Shown here one piece after another: positions 45,173 through 53,267 of a stretch of 64,000 bases of DNA. How positions within the stretch are numbered: position 1 is the first letter of the stretch; every line of letters starts with the position of its first letter. The stretch lies in contig NZ_JARNTW010000004.1 in assembly GCF_029433105.1 (NCBI RefSeq), positions 144,880 through 208,879 on the forward strand, written 5' to 3'. Source of the DNA: Runella sp. MFBS21. GTDB taxonomy: Bacteria; Bacteroidota; Bacteroidia; Cytophagales; Spirosomataceae. Position numbers and translations under genes: made by a program. The notes under the pieces are model-generated. The model searched no databases, was not told where the DNA came from, and was given only the letters and a program-made list of their open reading frames with translations.

Positions 45173-46172
45173 TTCAAACGATAATAATCGCCTATTTCGA
45201 AGACTGGCACTTCTAACGGTAGTTGTAGTCTATCTTTTGATACTGATTGGAGGTATCGTTAGAAGTACTGGTTCTGGAATGGGATGCCCTGATTGGCCAA
45301 AGTGCTTTGGAAGCTGGGTTCCCCCCACAGAGGTATCTCAGCTACCTCCAAATTATCAGGAAATATATGGTGCTAAACTCAAAGGTGAAATTGAGTTTAA
45401 TGCCTTCAAGACTTGGACAGAATACCTCAATCGTCTTTTTGGGGCATTTACAGGTCTTATGATTTTTGCAACTTTGGTTGCGTCGGTGTCATATATTAAA
45501 AAAGATCGCCCTGTATTTACTGTAAGCTTGCTTACTTTTTTACTGGTAGGTTTTCAGGGATGGCTAGGTTCAAAAGTCGTTTCTAATGAGTTGGCACCGT
45601 GGTTAGTGACTTTGCACATGCTTTTGGCCATTGTGATTGTTTTTTTTCTATTGTATGTGGTGGCACGTACCTATGTGGGGAATATCCAAATTGAAAAAAT
45701 AGGAAATAAAACACTGCTTAACCGGTGGCTATTTATCACCATAGGACTATCACTTATCCAAGTTTTGATAGGAACTCAAGTGAGAGAGGCTATGGATGTA
45801 GTGACAGAACGACTCGGTAATGAAAGACGCACTGAATGGATTGATAATTTAGGACTTTCATTTTACGTACATCGCTCTTTTTCAATATTGATTATGATTC
45901 TTCATATAGGGCTAGTTTACTGGCTTAAAAAGAATATAGTAACGAAAGGAGTCTTATCCCAACTGACAATGGTTCTGTTGATAATGGTTGGGGTTGAAAT
46001 TATCTCAGGGGTGATATTGGCATATTTGAGCGTTCCAGCGATTGTTCAGCCTATCCACCTTACATTGGCTACCCTTGCTTTAGGCCTACAATTTGTGATA
46101 GGTTTGTTAATAAATGCAAAGGTGGTATTTACCCAAAACTCGGTTGTGAAAAGCAGCCCCATTAATGTGTGA
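45150..46172 (+). CDS. ctaA: Heme A synthase (COX15/CtaA)
   Basis: A 340-residue membrane protein with eight helices. It has the family start GGIVRSTGSGMGCPDWPKCFGSWVPP, later WLGSKVVSNELAPWLVTLHMLLA, YVHRSFSILIMILHIGLV and AIVQPIHLTLATLALG. The paired histidines bind the heme o substrate and the catalytic heme; the enzyme hydroxylates heme o to heme a. The frame is open from 45132, but ATG 45150 is the natural start; it overlaps coxA by 23 nt, which suggests coupled translation. Confidence 0.93.
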   Translation: MTNSRLINSNDNNRLFRRLALLTVVVVYLLILIGGIVRSTGSGMGCPDWPKCFGSWVPPTEVSQLPPNYQEIYGAKLKGEIEFNAFKTWTEYLNRLFGAFTGLMIFATLVASVSYIKKDRPVFTVSLLTFLLVGFQGWLGSKVVSNELAPWLVTLHMLLAIVIVFFLLYVVARTYVGNIQIEKIGNKTLLNRWLFITIGLSLIQVLIGTQVREAMDVVTERLGNERRTEWIDNLGLSFYVHRSFSILIMILHIGLVYWLKKNIVTKGVLSQLTMVLLIMVGVEIISGVILAYLSVPAIVQPIHLTLATLALGLQFVIGLLINAKVVFTQNSVVKSSPINV

Positions 46173-46174
46173 AG

Positions 46175-47050
46175 ATGGTATTTACTTTTGATATTTTGAT
46201 CGAAAAAGCAAAAGCTTATTTAGAGCTTATGAAGCTTAGATTGGCTTGGCTTGTCGCTTTTTCGGGTGCTTTTGGATATAGCCTTGCTGTTGACAAAGTC
46301 GAATGGAATCCACTTATTTTGTTTTTATTGGCAGCTTTTGCTATTACCGGTGCTGCAAATATCATCAATCAAATCATTGAAGTAGATTTGGATAAGTTGA
46401 TGAATCGCACTCAAAATCGACCACTGCCAAGTGGGAGAGTGAGTGTACAAGAAGCGGTAGTTTTCGCGATTGTCTTATTTTCATTTGCTACTTTTATCTT
46501 TTTGGTTGGGTTTAATTTGAGAGCTTGTGCTTTGGCGGTACTCTCAACAATCCTTTACGGATTTGTGTATACACCACTCAAAAAAGTGGGACCTATTGCT
46601 GTGTTTGTAGGAGCCATTCCAGGAGCTTTTCCACCCATGATAGGCTGGGTAGCGGCTACTAATCAGTTTGGGTTAGAACCAGGGATATTGTTTGCAATTC
46701 AATTTTTTTGGCAATTCCCCCATTTTTGGGCTATTGCTTGGGTATTGGACAATGATTATAAAAAGGCAGGCTTTAGACTACTGCCAGCTCAAGGTGGCAA
46801 AGACTTGAATACTGCTCGCCAAATGATGATTTATACCTTGTTTTTGGTGCCAGTTGCTTGGTTACCGTATGAATTAGGTATGACAGGTATGGTTTCAGCA
46901 TTGGTAGCGATGTTGTGTAGTGCAATGTTTTTGGCTCAAACTTTCCATCTCATGCGTAAGTGCACAGACAAGACAGCACTTCAACTGATGTTTGGATCTT
47001 TTGCCTATTTGCCTATTGTTCAGATTGCCTACCTGATTGACAAAGTTTAA
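46175..47050 (+). CDS. ctaB: Protoheme IX farnesyltransferase (heme O synthase)
   Basis: A 291-residue UbiA-family prenyltransferase with eight to nine helices. The first acidic motif is NQIIEVDLDKLMNRTQNRPLPSG (N-x-x-x-D-x-x-x-D type), and the second lies in DNDYKKAGFRLLPAQGG. It adds the farnesyl chain to heme b, giving heme o for CtaA. ATG 46175 is preferred; a GTG at 46169 overlapping the ctaA stop is possible. It follows ctaA with 2 nt between. Confidence 0.94.
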   Translation: MVFTFDILIEKAKAYLELMKLRLAWLVAFSGAFGYSLAVDKVEWNPLILFLLAAFAITGAANIINQIIEVDLDKLMNRTQNRPLPSGRVSVQEAVVFAIVLFSFATFIFLVGFNLRACALAVLSTILYGFVYTPLKKVGPIAVFVGAIPGAFPPMIGWVAATNQFGLEPGILFAIQFFWQFPHFWAIAWVLDNDYKKAGFRLLPAQGGKDLNTARQMMIYTLFLVPVAWLPYELGMTGMVSALVAMLCSAMFLAQTFHLMRKCTDKTALQLMFGSFAYLPIVQIAYLIDKV

Positions 47051-47076
47051 CCTTAGAAAAGAAATAAACGTTGAAG

Positions 47077-47661
47077 ATGGCAGAGGTTAAAAAACTAAGT
47101 ATAGAGGAAGCACCCGACACCCTCTCGATGGATCCTAAGAAGTTTATTCTATGGGGATTCATTGTAACTATTATTATGTTGTTTGCTTCCCAAACTAGTG
47201 CCTATTTAGTAAGGAGAGCGGAGGGGAATTGGGTTGAGTTTCAAGTCCCTCTTATTTTTTGGTACAGTACAGTTGTACTGCTTGTGAGTAGTGTTGCCAT
47301 GCATTGGGCATATGTGGCGGCAAAAAAAGACAATTTCAGTACACTCAAAATAGCAATTTCTATTACATTTGTATTAGGTCTTGCTTTTTTGTGGATGCAA
47401 TTTGAGGGGTGGAAAGACTTAGTAGCTCAAAACGTGTATTTTGTAGGAAACCCTTCAGGCTCGTTTTTTTACGTATTTACATTGCTTCATGGGCTGCATT
47501 TGATTACTGGATTGATAGTTTTGTTTGTGACTTTTACTGCCTCATTGAGATTAAAAGTTCATGCCAAAAACCTACGACGTATTGAAATTTGTGCTACTTA
47601 TTGGCATTTTCTAGATATTTTGTGGATTTATTTGTTTGTATTTCTTTTGTATTTCCGTTGA
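47077..47661 (+). CDS. ctaE: Cytochrome c oxidase subunit III, first copy
   Basis: A 194-residue protein with five membrane helices, the short type of subunit III. DPKKFILWGFIVTIIMLFASQTSAYLVRRAEGNW opens the membrane part, and YWHFLDILWIYLFVFLLYF closes it, both signature blocks. The subunit stabilises the D-channel entrance of subunit I. A TTG at 47071 could add two residues; ATG 47077 is the better start. A longer paralogue follows 43 nt later. Confidence 0.9.
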   Translation: MAEVKKLSIEEAPDTLSMDPKKFILWGFIVTIIMLFASQTSAYLVRRAEGNWVEFQVPLIFWYSTVVLLVSSVAMHWAYVAAKKDNFSTLKIAISITFVLGLAFLWMQFEGWKDLVAQNVYFVGNPSGSFFYVFTLLHGLHLITGLIVLFVTFTASLRLKVHAKNLRRIEICATYWHFLDILWIYLFVFLLYFR

Positions 47662-47704
47662 GATAAAACTTTAATTAAAACCTGAATTTTATAATAGAAT
47701 AAAG

Positions 47705-48466
47705 ATGGCTGCTACTGCACAACCAAATGTAAAAAATGTATGGCTGGGTGGGGTTGAACCCATGAAAGCTAGCTACGGTAAGTTGATGATGTGGTTCTTT
47801 TTGATTTCCGACACCTTCACCTTCTCGGCTTTGCTAGTTGCTTATGGATTAGTTCGTTTTAGTTCTCCCGCTTATGTTGGACAAGTGGCAGATTTTGTCG
47901 CTTCACCAGCTTACTGGCCTATTCCTGAAAAGGTATTTGATGCTATTCCATTTTTTCATGGGTTGCATGCTCCCCTAGTTTTTGTAGGTATTATGACATT
48001 TATTTTGATTTTTAGTTCGGTTACGATGGTCTTGGCTGTTGAGGCTGGTCATCGAATGGATCGTGCTGCTGTCGAAAAATATATGCTGTGGACTATCTTG
48101 GGAGGGGCTACATTTTTGGGCTGCCAAGCTTGGGAATGGACTCACTTTATCGTAGGCACAGATTCGGGAACTGTAGTCAAAGAATTGATAAATGGAGACT
48201 GGGTTACGCATACGGTCTTTGGAGCTAACTTAACCCAAAACCAATATGGCCCGCCAGCTTTCGCTGATTTCTTCTTCTTTATTACAGGGTTTCATGGTAC
48301 ACACGTATTATCAGGAGTAATTTTGAACTTCTTAGTATTTTACCGTACTGCTACTGGACTTTATGAGAGACGTGGCCACTATGAAATGGTAGAAAAAATT
48401 GGTCTATACTGGCACTTTGTAGATTTGGTATGGGTATTTGTATTTACATTCTTCTATCTTGTATAA
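47705..48466 (+). CDS. Cytochrome c oxidase subunit III, second copy
   Basis: A 253-residue subunit III paralogue. GKLMMWFFLISDTFTFSALLVAYGLVRF is the first helix block, FFFITGFHGTHVLSGVILNFLVFY the histidine-containing penultimate helix, and YWHFVDLVWVFVFTFFYLV the end. A loop of about 40 residues (VGQVADFVASPAYWPIPEKVFDAIPFFHG) is absent from the first copy. Two unequal subunit III genes in series are also known from other Bacteroidetes cox operons; how they share the complex is not evident here. Confidence 0.9.
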   Translation: MAATAQPNVKNVWLGGVEPMKASYGKLMMWFFLISDTFTFSALLVAYGLVRFSSPAYVGQVADFVASPAYWPIPEKVFDAIPFFHGLHAPLVFVGIMTFILIFSSVTMVLAVEAGHRMDRAAVEKYMLWTILGGATFLGCQAWEWTHFIVGTDSGTVVKELINGDWVTHTVFGANLTQNQYGPPAFADFFFFITGFHGTHVLSGVILNFLVFYRTATGLYERRGHYEMVEKIGLYWHFVDLVWVFVFTFFYLV

Positions 48467-48533
48467 TTCAAATCCCTCAATACATCATTTTTTCTTTCTT
48501 ACTGTTCTTGTTAACTTAAAAAAATTAATATAA

Positions 48534-48854
48534 ATGGCACACGTACACGAGCACGAACATGATGAAAACGCTGGTGCAGAGCAACGTAAAGCAATTTGGC
48601 GGACATTTTGGATTCTTTTGGCTATTACAGCTTTAGAATTCTTGATTGCATTTACATTAGATGCAGGAGTACTTAAGACAGCAATATTTGTGGGGATGAC
48701 TATCGTGAAGGCTTTCTACATAGTAGGGGAGTTTATGCACTTAAAGCATGAAGTTAAATCATTGATTTGGTCCATTTTAATCCCTTGTATTTTTGTAGTT
48801 TGGTTACTTATTGCGCTAATGCGTGAAGGAGGTTCGATTTTTGACTTGAGATAA
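48534..48854 (+). CDS. Cytochrome c oxidase subunit IV-like protein
   Basis: A 106-residue protein with three membrane helices of the prokaryotic COX4/CtaF type: IWRTFWILLAITALEFLIAF, AIFVGMTIVKAFYIVGEFMHL and SLIWSILIPCIFVVWLLIALM. The FYIVGEFMHLKHE block is typical. The N-terminus is histidine- and glutamate-rich (MAHVHEHEHDE). It is a small accessory subunit of the oxidase, 67 nt after the second subunit III gene. Confidence 0.88.
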   Translation: MAHVHEHEHDENAGAEQRKAIWRTFWILLAITALEFLIAFTLDAGVLKTAIFVGMTIVKAFYIVGEFMHLKHEVKSLIWSILIPCIFVVWLLIALMREGGSIFDLR

Positions 48855-48859
48855 GTATT

Positions 48860-49378
48860 ATGCAGAAATATTTAAAAGCCGGCTTACTAACCATTGTGTT
48901 GGTATTGCCGGCTTTGGTTCTTTTATTTTTACACCTTTTTGCCGAAAATCATTTCAAGCTGCCCTATTTAGTTCCCCTCAAAGACACTACAGGGGCAGTC
49001 AAAATGATGGGGAAAGACACTGTTTTTTATAAGGTTCCAGGGGTGGAACCCTCCAAAATCAACGTGGTAGGGTTTTGGAAAGACGAGGAGGCGAGTCATT
49101 TAGCAGTGCAATTTTCAAGAGTACAAAAATTGGCTTCTGAGGAGATTGTATTTCGACGGGTTCGCAGTGATGAGGCTGAATTTGTAAACATCTATAAACT
49201 CTCACCTCTAAAAAAGTACCAATCTTCAGAAACCATTCCGTATACTCAACAGTTTGTTTTAATAGACAAAAAAGGCCATATACGGGGTTTTTATGACGGT
49301 AGCGACCCCGTTGAAGTAGATCGTTTAATAGCAGAATTGAAGATATTGTTGGATATTTATAAAAAGGAAAAAACGTAG
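48860..49378 (+). CDS. SCO1/SenC-like thioredoxin-fold protein lacking all cysteines
   Basis: A 172-residue protein with one N-terminal membrane anchor. The C-terminal half, TIPYTQQFVLIDKKGHIRGFYDGSDPVEVDRLIAELKILL, matches the ending of SCO copper chaperones, and the place in the operon is where SCO genes are usually found. The region that should carry C-x-x-x-C reads INVVGFWKDEEASHLAVQFSRVQKL, with no cysteine; the whole protein has none. The conserved SCO histidine before the last strand is also absent (PYTQQF). It therefore cannot bind CuA copper in the known way. A structural or assembly role is inference. It starts 5 nt after subunit IV. Confidence 0.75.
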   Translation: MQKYLKAGLLTIVLVLPALVLLFLHLFAENHFKLPYLVPLKDTTGAVKMMGKDTVFYKVPGVEPSKINVVGFWKDEEASHLAVQFSRVQKLASEEIVFRRVRSDEAEFVNIYKLSPLKKYQSSETIPYTQQFVLIDKKGHIRGFYDGSDPVEVDRLIAELKILLDIYKKEKT

Positions 49379-49379
49379 A

Positions 49380-49922
49380 ATGGCTACACTTTCTCTTCCT
49401 AATGATAAAAAATACAACCGCATCATTAACATTATTGCGGTGGCGATTCCGGTGGTAGTGGCTATATTGCTCAATCCACGGATTCCAAAAGTTGATTTGG
49501 GGGAATGGACCCAAATGCTTCCTCATCTTAATGGAATGATCAACTCACTTACTACTTTAGCTTTGCTGGCGGGGTTTTATTTTATTAAACAAAACAACAT
49601 TGCAATGCACCGGCGTGCTATGACAATCGCTTTTGGATTAGGAGCTATTTTTTTAGTAAGTTATGTATTGTATCATTTATCCAACGATTCTACTCCGTTT
49701 GGAGGTGAAGGTATTATTAGACCTATTTACTATTTTTTGCTTATTTCTCACATTACACTTTCTATAGGGGTTGTTTGGTTTGTATTAAGAGCCATATATT
49801 TTGCGTTAAGCAATCAAATTGACTTACATCGTAAAGTGGTGAAATGGGCATTTCCGATATGGCTTTATGTAAGTATTACAGGTGTTGTCGTTTATTTAAT
49901 GATTAGGCCTTATTATCAATAA
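49380..49922 (+). CDS. DUF420 membrane protein, CtaM-type oxidase assembly factor
   Basis: A 180-residue protein with four to five membrane helices. DUF420 blocks include HLNGMINSLTTLALLAGFYFIKQ, HRRAMTIAFGLGAIFLVSYVLYHL, LLISHITLSIG and LHRKVVKWAFPIWLYVSITGVVVYLM. The conserved histidines fit a heme or metal role. CtaM, a DUF420 protein of Gram-positive bacteria, is needed for active aa3 oxidase; the same task here is inferred from family and position, one base after the SCO-like stop. Confidence 0.85.
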   Translation: MATLSLPNDKKYNRIINIIAVAIPVVVAILLNPRIPKVDLGEWTQMLPHLNGMINSLTTLALLAGFYFIKQNNIAMHRRAMTIAFGLGAIFLVSYVLYHLSNDSTPFGGEGIIRPIYYFLLISHITLSIGVVWFVLRAIYFALSNQIDLHRKVVKWAFPIWLYVSITGVVVYLMIRPYYQ

Positions 49923-49928
49923 TTTATC

Positions 49929-50207
49929 ATGAAAAGACTGAAAGTTTTATTTATAGCGTTTCTATTTTTGGTATCAAATGCAAGCGTTACGTTAGCACAA
50001 TGTGCTATGTGCAAAGGTGCAGTAGAAACCAATATGAGTACCGGACGCAATGTAATTGGAAACGGAATCAACGCGGGCATTGCGTATCTTTTTGTATTTC
50101 CGTACTTGACAGTAGGGGTAATTGCTTTTTTGTGGTACAGAAATAGCAAAAAAGAACTAGCTAAAAAACTTGCGATTCAGGCGCGGCTCAAAGAGGCGCT
50201 ACGTTAA
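49929..50207 (+). CDS. Small exported membrane protein with a CxxC site
   Basis: A 92-residue protein. Signal peptide to about residue 23 (SVTLAQ), then at once C24-A-M-C27-K-G-A-V-E-T-N, a glycine/asparagine-rich stretch, one membrane helix (AGIAYLFVFPYLTVGVIAFLWY) and a basic tail. I know no named family. The CxxC right after the signal cut would face the periplasm beside the membrane. It is 6 nt after the DUF420 gene and is the last gene of the cox operon, so a thiol-redox or copper-handling role in oxidase assembly is possible but not shown. Confidence 0.65.
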   Translation: MKRLKVLFIAFLFLVSNASVTLAQCAMCKGAVETNMSTGRNVIGNGINAGIAYLFVFPYLTVGVIAFLWYRNSKKELAKKLAIQARLKEALR

Positions 50208-50350
50208 AGCAATGCCTCTAGCATTCTGTAAGTCAATAATCGGGCTACAACCGTAAAGACTTTAGATGCTTGTTTTTGTAATTAATTGATTAATCAACGG
50301 ACAATCGCCGTTGCGACCCGTAACTAACTGTTTGTAAGCACATAAGATAG

Positions 50351-51214
50351 ATGTTTAATTCTGCCAAACCTCTTTTCGACTACATTGTTAGGAATATAAC
50401 AGCCTATTCTCCTAAAGAGACTAAAGCTATTGCTTTTATGTTGTTGGAGCATTATTTACGCCTACGCAACGTGGATGTATTGGTGGATAAGCCTATTGCT
50501 TCTACTGAATCACAGCCCGACTGGGAGCATATTGTAGCACGTCTCAACCAAAGCGAGCCTATCCAACATATCATAGGTTCGGCTTTTTTCTGTGGTTTAG
50601 AATTTAAAGTATCTCCTTCTGTTTTGATTCCCCGTCCAGAAACCGAAGAATTGGTTCGCCTAATCGTAAAAGATTGTTTTTGGGACGAAAATCCTGTCAA
50701 AATTGTCGATATCGGTACTGGAAGTGGTTGTATTGCGATTGCATTGGATAGATTTATGTCTTTTGCAAAAGTATGGGGGTGGGATGTATCCGATGATGCC
50801 CTTGTGATAGCCCAAGAAAATGCTCATCGCTTGTTGTCGGAAGTAGTTTTTGAAAAATACGATATTTTAGAACAAGATACTTTTGAAGGGCAATTTGACT
50901 GTGTCGTGAGCAATCCACCTTATGTGACTTATTCCGAACAAACTAGTATGCAGCCCAATGTACTTCGATTTGAACCGCATTTGGCACTATTTGTAGAAGA
51001 TCAAGACCCATTACTGTTTTATAGAGCCATAGCGGATTTTTGCCTCAAACATCTTAAATTGACAGGGGCTTGCTACGTCGAAATCAATGAGCAGTTTGGT
51101 GATACCACCAAAAATCTTTTTTTGCAGAAAGGTTTTAAGAAAGTTGAAATTATACAAGATATGCATGGTAAAGATAGAATCCTAAAAGCGAAGTTGTCGG
51201 AAGAAGGATTGTAA
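50351..51214 (+). CDS. prmC: Release factor N5-glutamine methyltransferase
   Basis: A 287-residue protein. An N-terminal helical domain (to about residue 85) is followed by a class I methyltransferase fold: IVDIGTGSGCIAIAL binds S-adenosylmethionine, and VVSNPPYVTYSE is the N-P-P-Y motif that holds the glutamine. SVLIPRPETEELV is diagnostic of PrmC/HemK, which methylates the GGQ glutamine of RF1 and RF2. It lies 143 nt after the cox operon and 57 nt before the LolA-like gene. Confidence 0.95.
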   Translation: MFNSAKPLFDYIVRNITAYSPKETKAIAFMLLEHYLRLRNVDVLVDKPIASTESQPDWEHIVARLNQSEPIQHIIGSAFFCGLEFKVSPSVLIPRPETEELVRLIVKDCFWDENPVKIVDIGTGSGCIAIALDRFMSFAKVWGWDVSDDALVIAQENAHRLLSEVVFEKYDILEQDTFEGQFDCVVSNPPYVTYSEQTSMQPNVLRFEPHLALFVEDQDPLLFYRAIADFCLKHLKLTGACYVEINEQFGDTTKNLFLQKGFKKVEIIQDMHGKDRILKAKLSEEGL

Positions 51215-51271
51215 GGGATTCAAATTTTGCGTGGTCAGGTATCTAGTTTTTATGAAGATGTGGAGAATACA

Positions 51272-51964
51272 ATGTTAAGAAAAATTGTCTTACTAATGCT
51301 GTTGCCTTTTTTTTGTTATGCTCAAAATGTAAGAAAAGTAAGCGCAACAATGACAATGAGAACGGCTCACAAGGGAAAAACAACTAATACCCGAGCGGAG
51401 CTTTGTTATGCTACTTCGGGTCGAATGGTAACCAAATTTCCCAAGCCAGCCGAGTTGTATGTAATCAACAATCTGAATGGTGAAATGCGTGTTTATGACC
51501 CTTCGAAAAACACGGTTTTGCAACAACAAAACCCCACAAATAGTACTGAAACTACCCAGTTTTTCTATTTTTTACACAATCGTAAAGCAGATTTGGGGCT
51601 TTCTAGCATGGGATTTAGTTTAGGACAAACAAAATTTGAAAATGGCGTTATGATCACTACTTGGAAGTCACCAGCGCCTGTAGCTAAAAATATAAAAAGG
51701 GTAGAACTTGTTCATAAAGGTCAAAATCCAATTTTTATGAAATATGTAGACCCCAATGAACGTACCATCAAAAAAGTCTACTATTACAATTACACTAAGC
51801 TGGGAGTAGTAGATTTTCCAACTACGATTACTCAAATAGACTACCTTACCGCGAGTGATTCTATCGTTACAAAAACGGCTTATGGAGCCCTAAAAGTGAA
51901 TGACGAAGTAGAATCTAATTTGCTAGATTTTAATATTCCTGCCAACGCCAAAGTGATTAAATGA
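51272..51964 (+). CDS. LolA-like outer membrane lipoprotein-sorting protein
   Basis: A 230-residue exported protein; ATG 51272 gives a clean signal peptide (MLRKIVLLMLLPFFCYAQ), whereas the open frame upstream starts only with a TTG. The mature part looks like the LolA/LolB half-barrel: repeated beta-strands such as GRMVTKFPKPAELYVINNLNGEMRVYDPSKNTVLQQ and FPTTITQIDYLT. In Bacteroidetes such proteins replace or supplement LolA in moving lipids or lipoproteins through the periplasm. It overlaps the YidD gene by ATGA. Confidence 0.72.
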   Translation: MLRKIVLLMLLPFFCYAQNVRKVSATMTMRTAHKGKTTNTRAELCYATSGRMVTKFPKPAELYVINNLNGEMRVYDPSKNTVLQQQNPTNSTETTQFFYFLHNRKADLGLSSMGFSLGQTKFENGVMITTWKSPAPVAKNIKRVELVHKGQNPIFMKYVDPNERTIKKVYYYNYTKLGVVDFPTTITQIDYLTASDSIVTKTAYGALKVNDEVESNLLDFNIPANAKVIK

Positions 51965-52419
51965 ACATAAGAGTGGTATTCTTTAAAAAAATATTGCTAC
52001 TGCTATTGTTAGTATTTGGGTCGAATCTTTATGCTCAAACTTCAGATTTAGAACTTTTAGCAGAATCAGGCTCTGATCCTGTTGTCAAATTTGGGCAAGT
52101 TCAAAAATCTAAGTCCAAACCTTTTATAAGATTTAATCCTTTATATTGGCTCCTCAATGGGGCTTTGACGGGTTATCAAAAAATCATTTCGCCCCAACTT
52201 TCGGCTGACTGCTTATATGAACAGTCGTGTTCTCGATTTAGTAGAGCTGCCATTCAAGAATTTGGCATTTTTAAGGGAATTGCGCTAAGCGCGGATCGTA
52301 TTTCGAGATGTAATAGGGTAGCGGCCACGAGTATAGAATTGATAAGAATTTCGCCTCAAACTGGACGTGTAATAGATACACCTCAGATGTATCGTGTCAA
52401 TAGCCCTAATGTAAAATGA
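51961..52419 (+). CDS. yidD: YidD-family protein with an export signal
   Basis: A 152-residue protein. Residues about 63-120 are YidD: LNGALTGYQKIISPQLSADC84LYEQSC90SRFSRAAIQEFG, then FKGIALSADRISRC117NR. Spacing C-x5-C-S and the later R-x-x-R-C match the family. Canonical YidD is about 70-85 residues and sits on the cytosolic face, aiding YidC insertion. Here it is preceded by a signal peptide (cut near LYAQ, residue 26) and a 35-residue linker, so it should reach the periplasm. It overlaps its neighbours on both sides by 4 nt (ATGA), indicating tight coupling. Confidence 0.83.
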   Translation: MNIRVVFFKKILLLLLLVFGSNLYAQTSDLELLAESGSDPVVKFGQVQKSKSKPFIRFNPLYWLLNGALTGYQKIISPQLSADCLYEQSCSRFSRAAIQEFGIFKGIALSADRISRCNRVAATSIELIRISPQTGRVIDTPQMYRVNSPNVK

Positions 52420-53267
52420 TACATATCCCTTCCTTTAAGTGGGTATGTTTTAATTACCTATTCTTCTTCATTTTTGGTTCAAACCTATTATTTGGACAGC
52501 AATCAGACTCACTTTTTGTTGAATATTTATTCGAGAAAAAGTATTATGCCGATATCATTAGATGGACGGAGCAAAAAGGCCAAGCATTTTCTTACTACAG
52601 AGGCCTTGCTTTTTATAATCAACAGCAAATTGACTCGGCTATTTACAGTTTTGACAAACTTCCTGTAGGGCATCCGTCCTTTATAAAATCACGTTTTTTG
52701 GTGGGATTTGGACAAGCATTCCTGAAGAAATATGGGATGTCTTACCAAACTTTTACTCAAAGTAAAGTAGAAGATACCCTTCAAAGCGCACTTAAAAATT
52801 TTGAATTGGCGGGTTTGGCATTACTTCAAAGAGACACCTCTGCGTTTGCAGCATATCAAAAAAACTTTAAGGGAAACTTTTTTGCTTTTAGCCAAGAAGA
52901 AGAAAAGTTGAAAGAAATTGATGTTTTGATTCGTAAACATAAAAAAAAGTCTCCTTGGCTTGCGGGAGCGATGTCGGTTGTTGTCCCAGGCAGTGGAAAG
53001 ATATATGCTGGAAAAACGGGCCAAGGAATCATTACTTTTATTCAAAATTTAGCTTTAGGCTTACAAGCATATGAAGCGTATCGTCGGGATGGGTGGAAGA
53101 GTCCAAGATTTATAATTTATGGAGGGCTTTTTACTTTTTTTTACGTAGGAAATGTATGGGGGAGTACCCTCAGTGTGCATATTCGTCAGCAGGAGTTTAA
53201 TGATAAAATGAATGGACAAATTTTGCTTAATATGCAAACTCCTTTGCGGGTTGTGTTTGGTCAGTAG
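52416..53267 (+). CDS. Exported protein with C-terminal DUF5683-like membrane domain, first copy
   Basis: A 283-residue protein with a signal peptide (cut near LLFGQ, residue 28). Residues about 30-170 are helical and TPR-like (AFYNQQQIDSAIYSFDKLP). The C-terminal part begins with LAGAMSVVVPGSGKIYAGKTGQGIITFIQNLALG, a P-G-x-G-x-x-Y-A-G motif followed by two or three hydrophobic segments, like DUF5683. The function is unknown. It starts inside the yidD stop and overlaps the next, paralogous gene by 56 nt. Confidence 0.7.
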   Translation: MIHIPSFKWVCFNYLFFFIFGSNLLFGQQSDSLFVEYLFEKKYYADIIRWTEQKGQAFSYYRGLAFYNQQQIDSAIYSFDKLPVGHPSFIKSRFLVGFGQAFLKKYGMSYQTFTQSKVEDTLQSALKNFELAGLALLQRDTSAFAAYQKNFKGNFFAFSQEEEKLKEIDVLIRKHKKKSPWLAGAMSVVVPGSGKIYAGKTGQGIITFIQNLALGLQAYEAYRRDGWKSPRFIIYGGLFTFFYVGNVWGSTLSVHIRQQEFNDKMNGQILLNMQTPLRVVFGQ

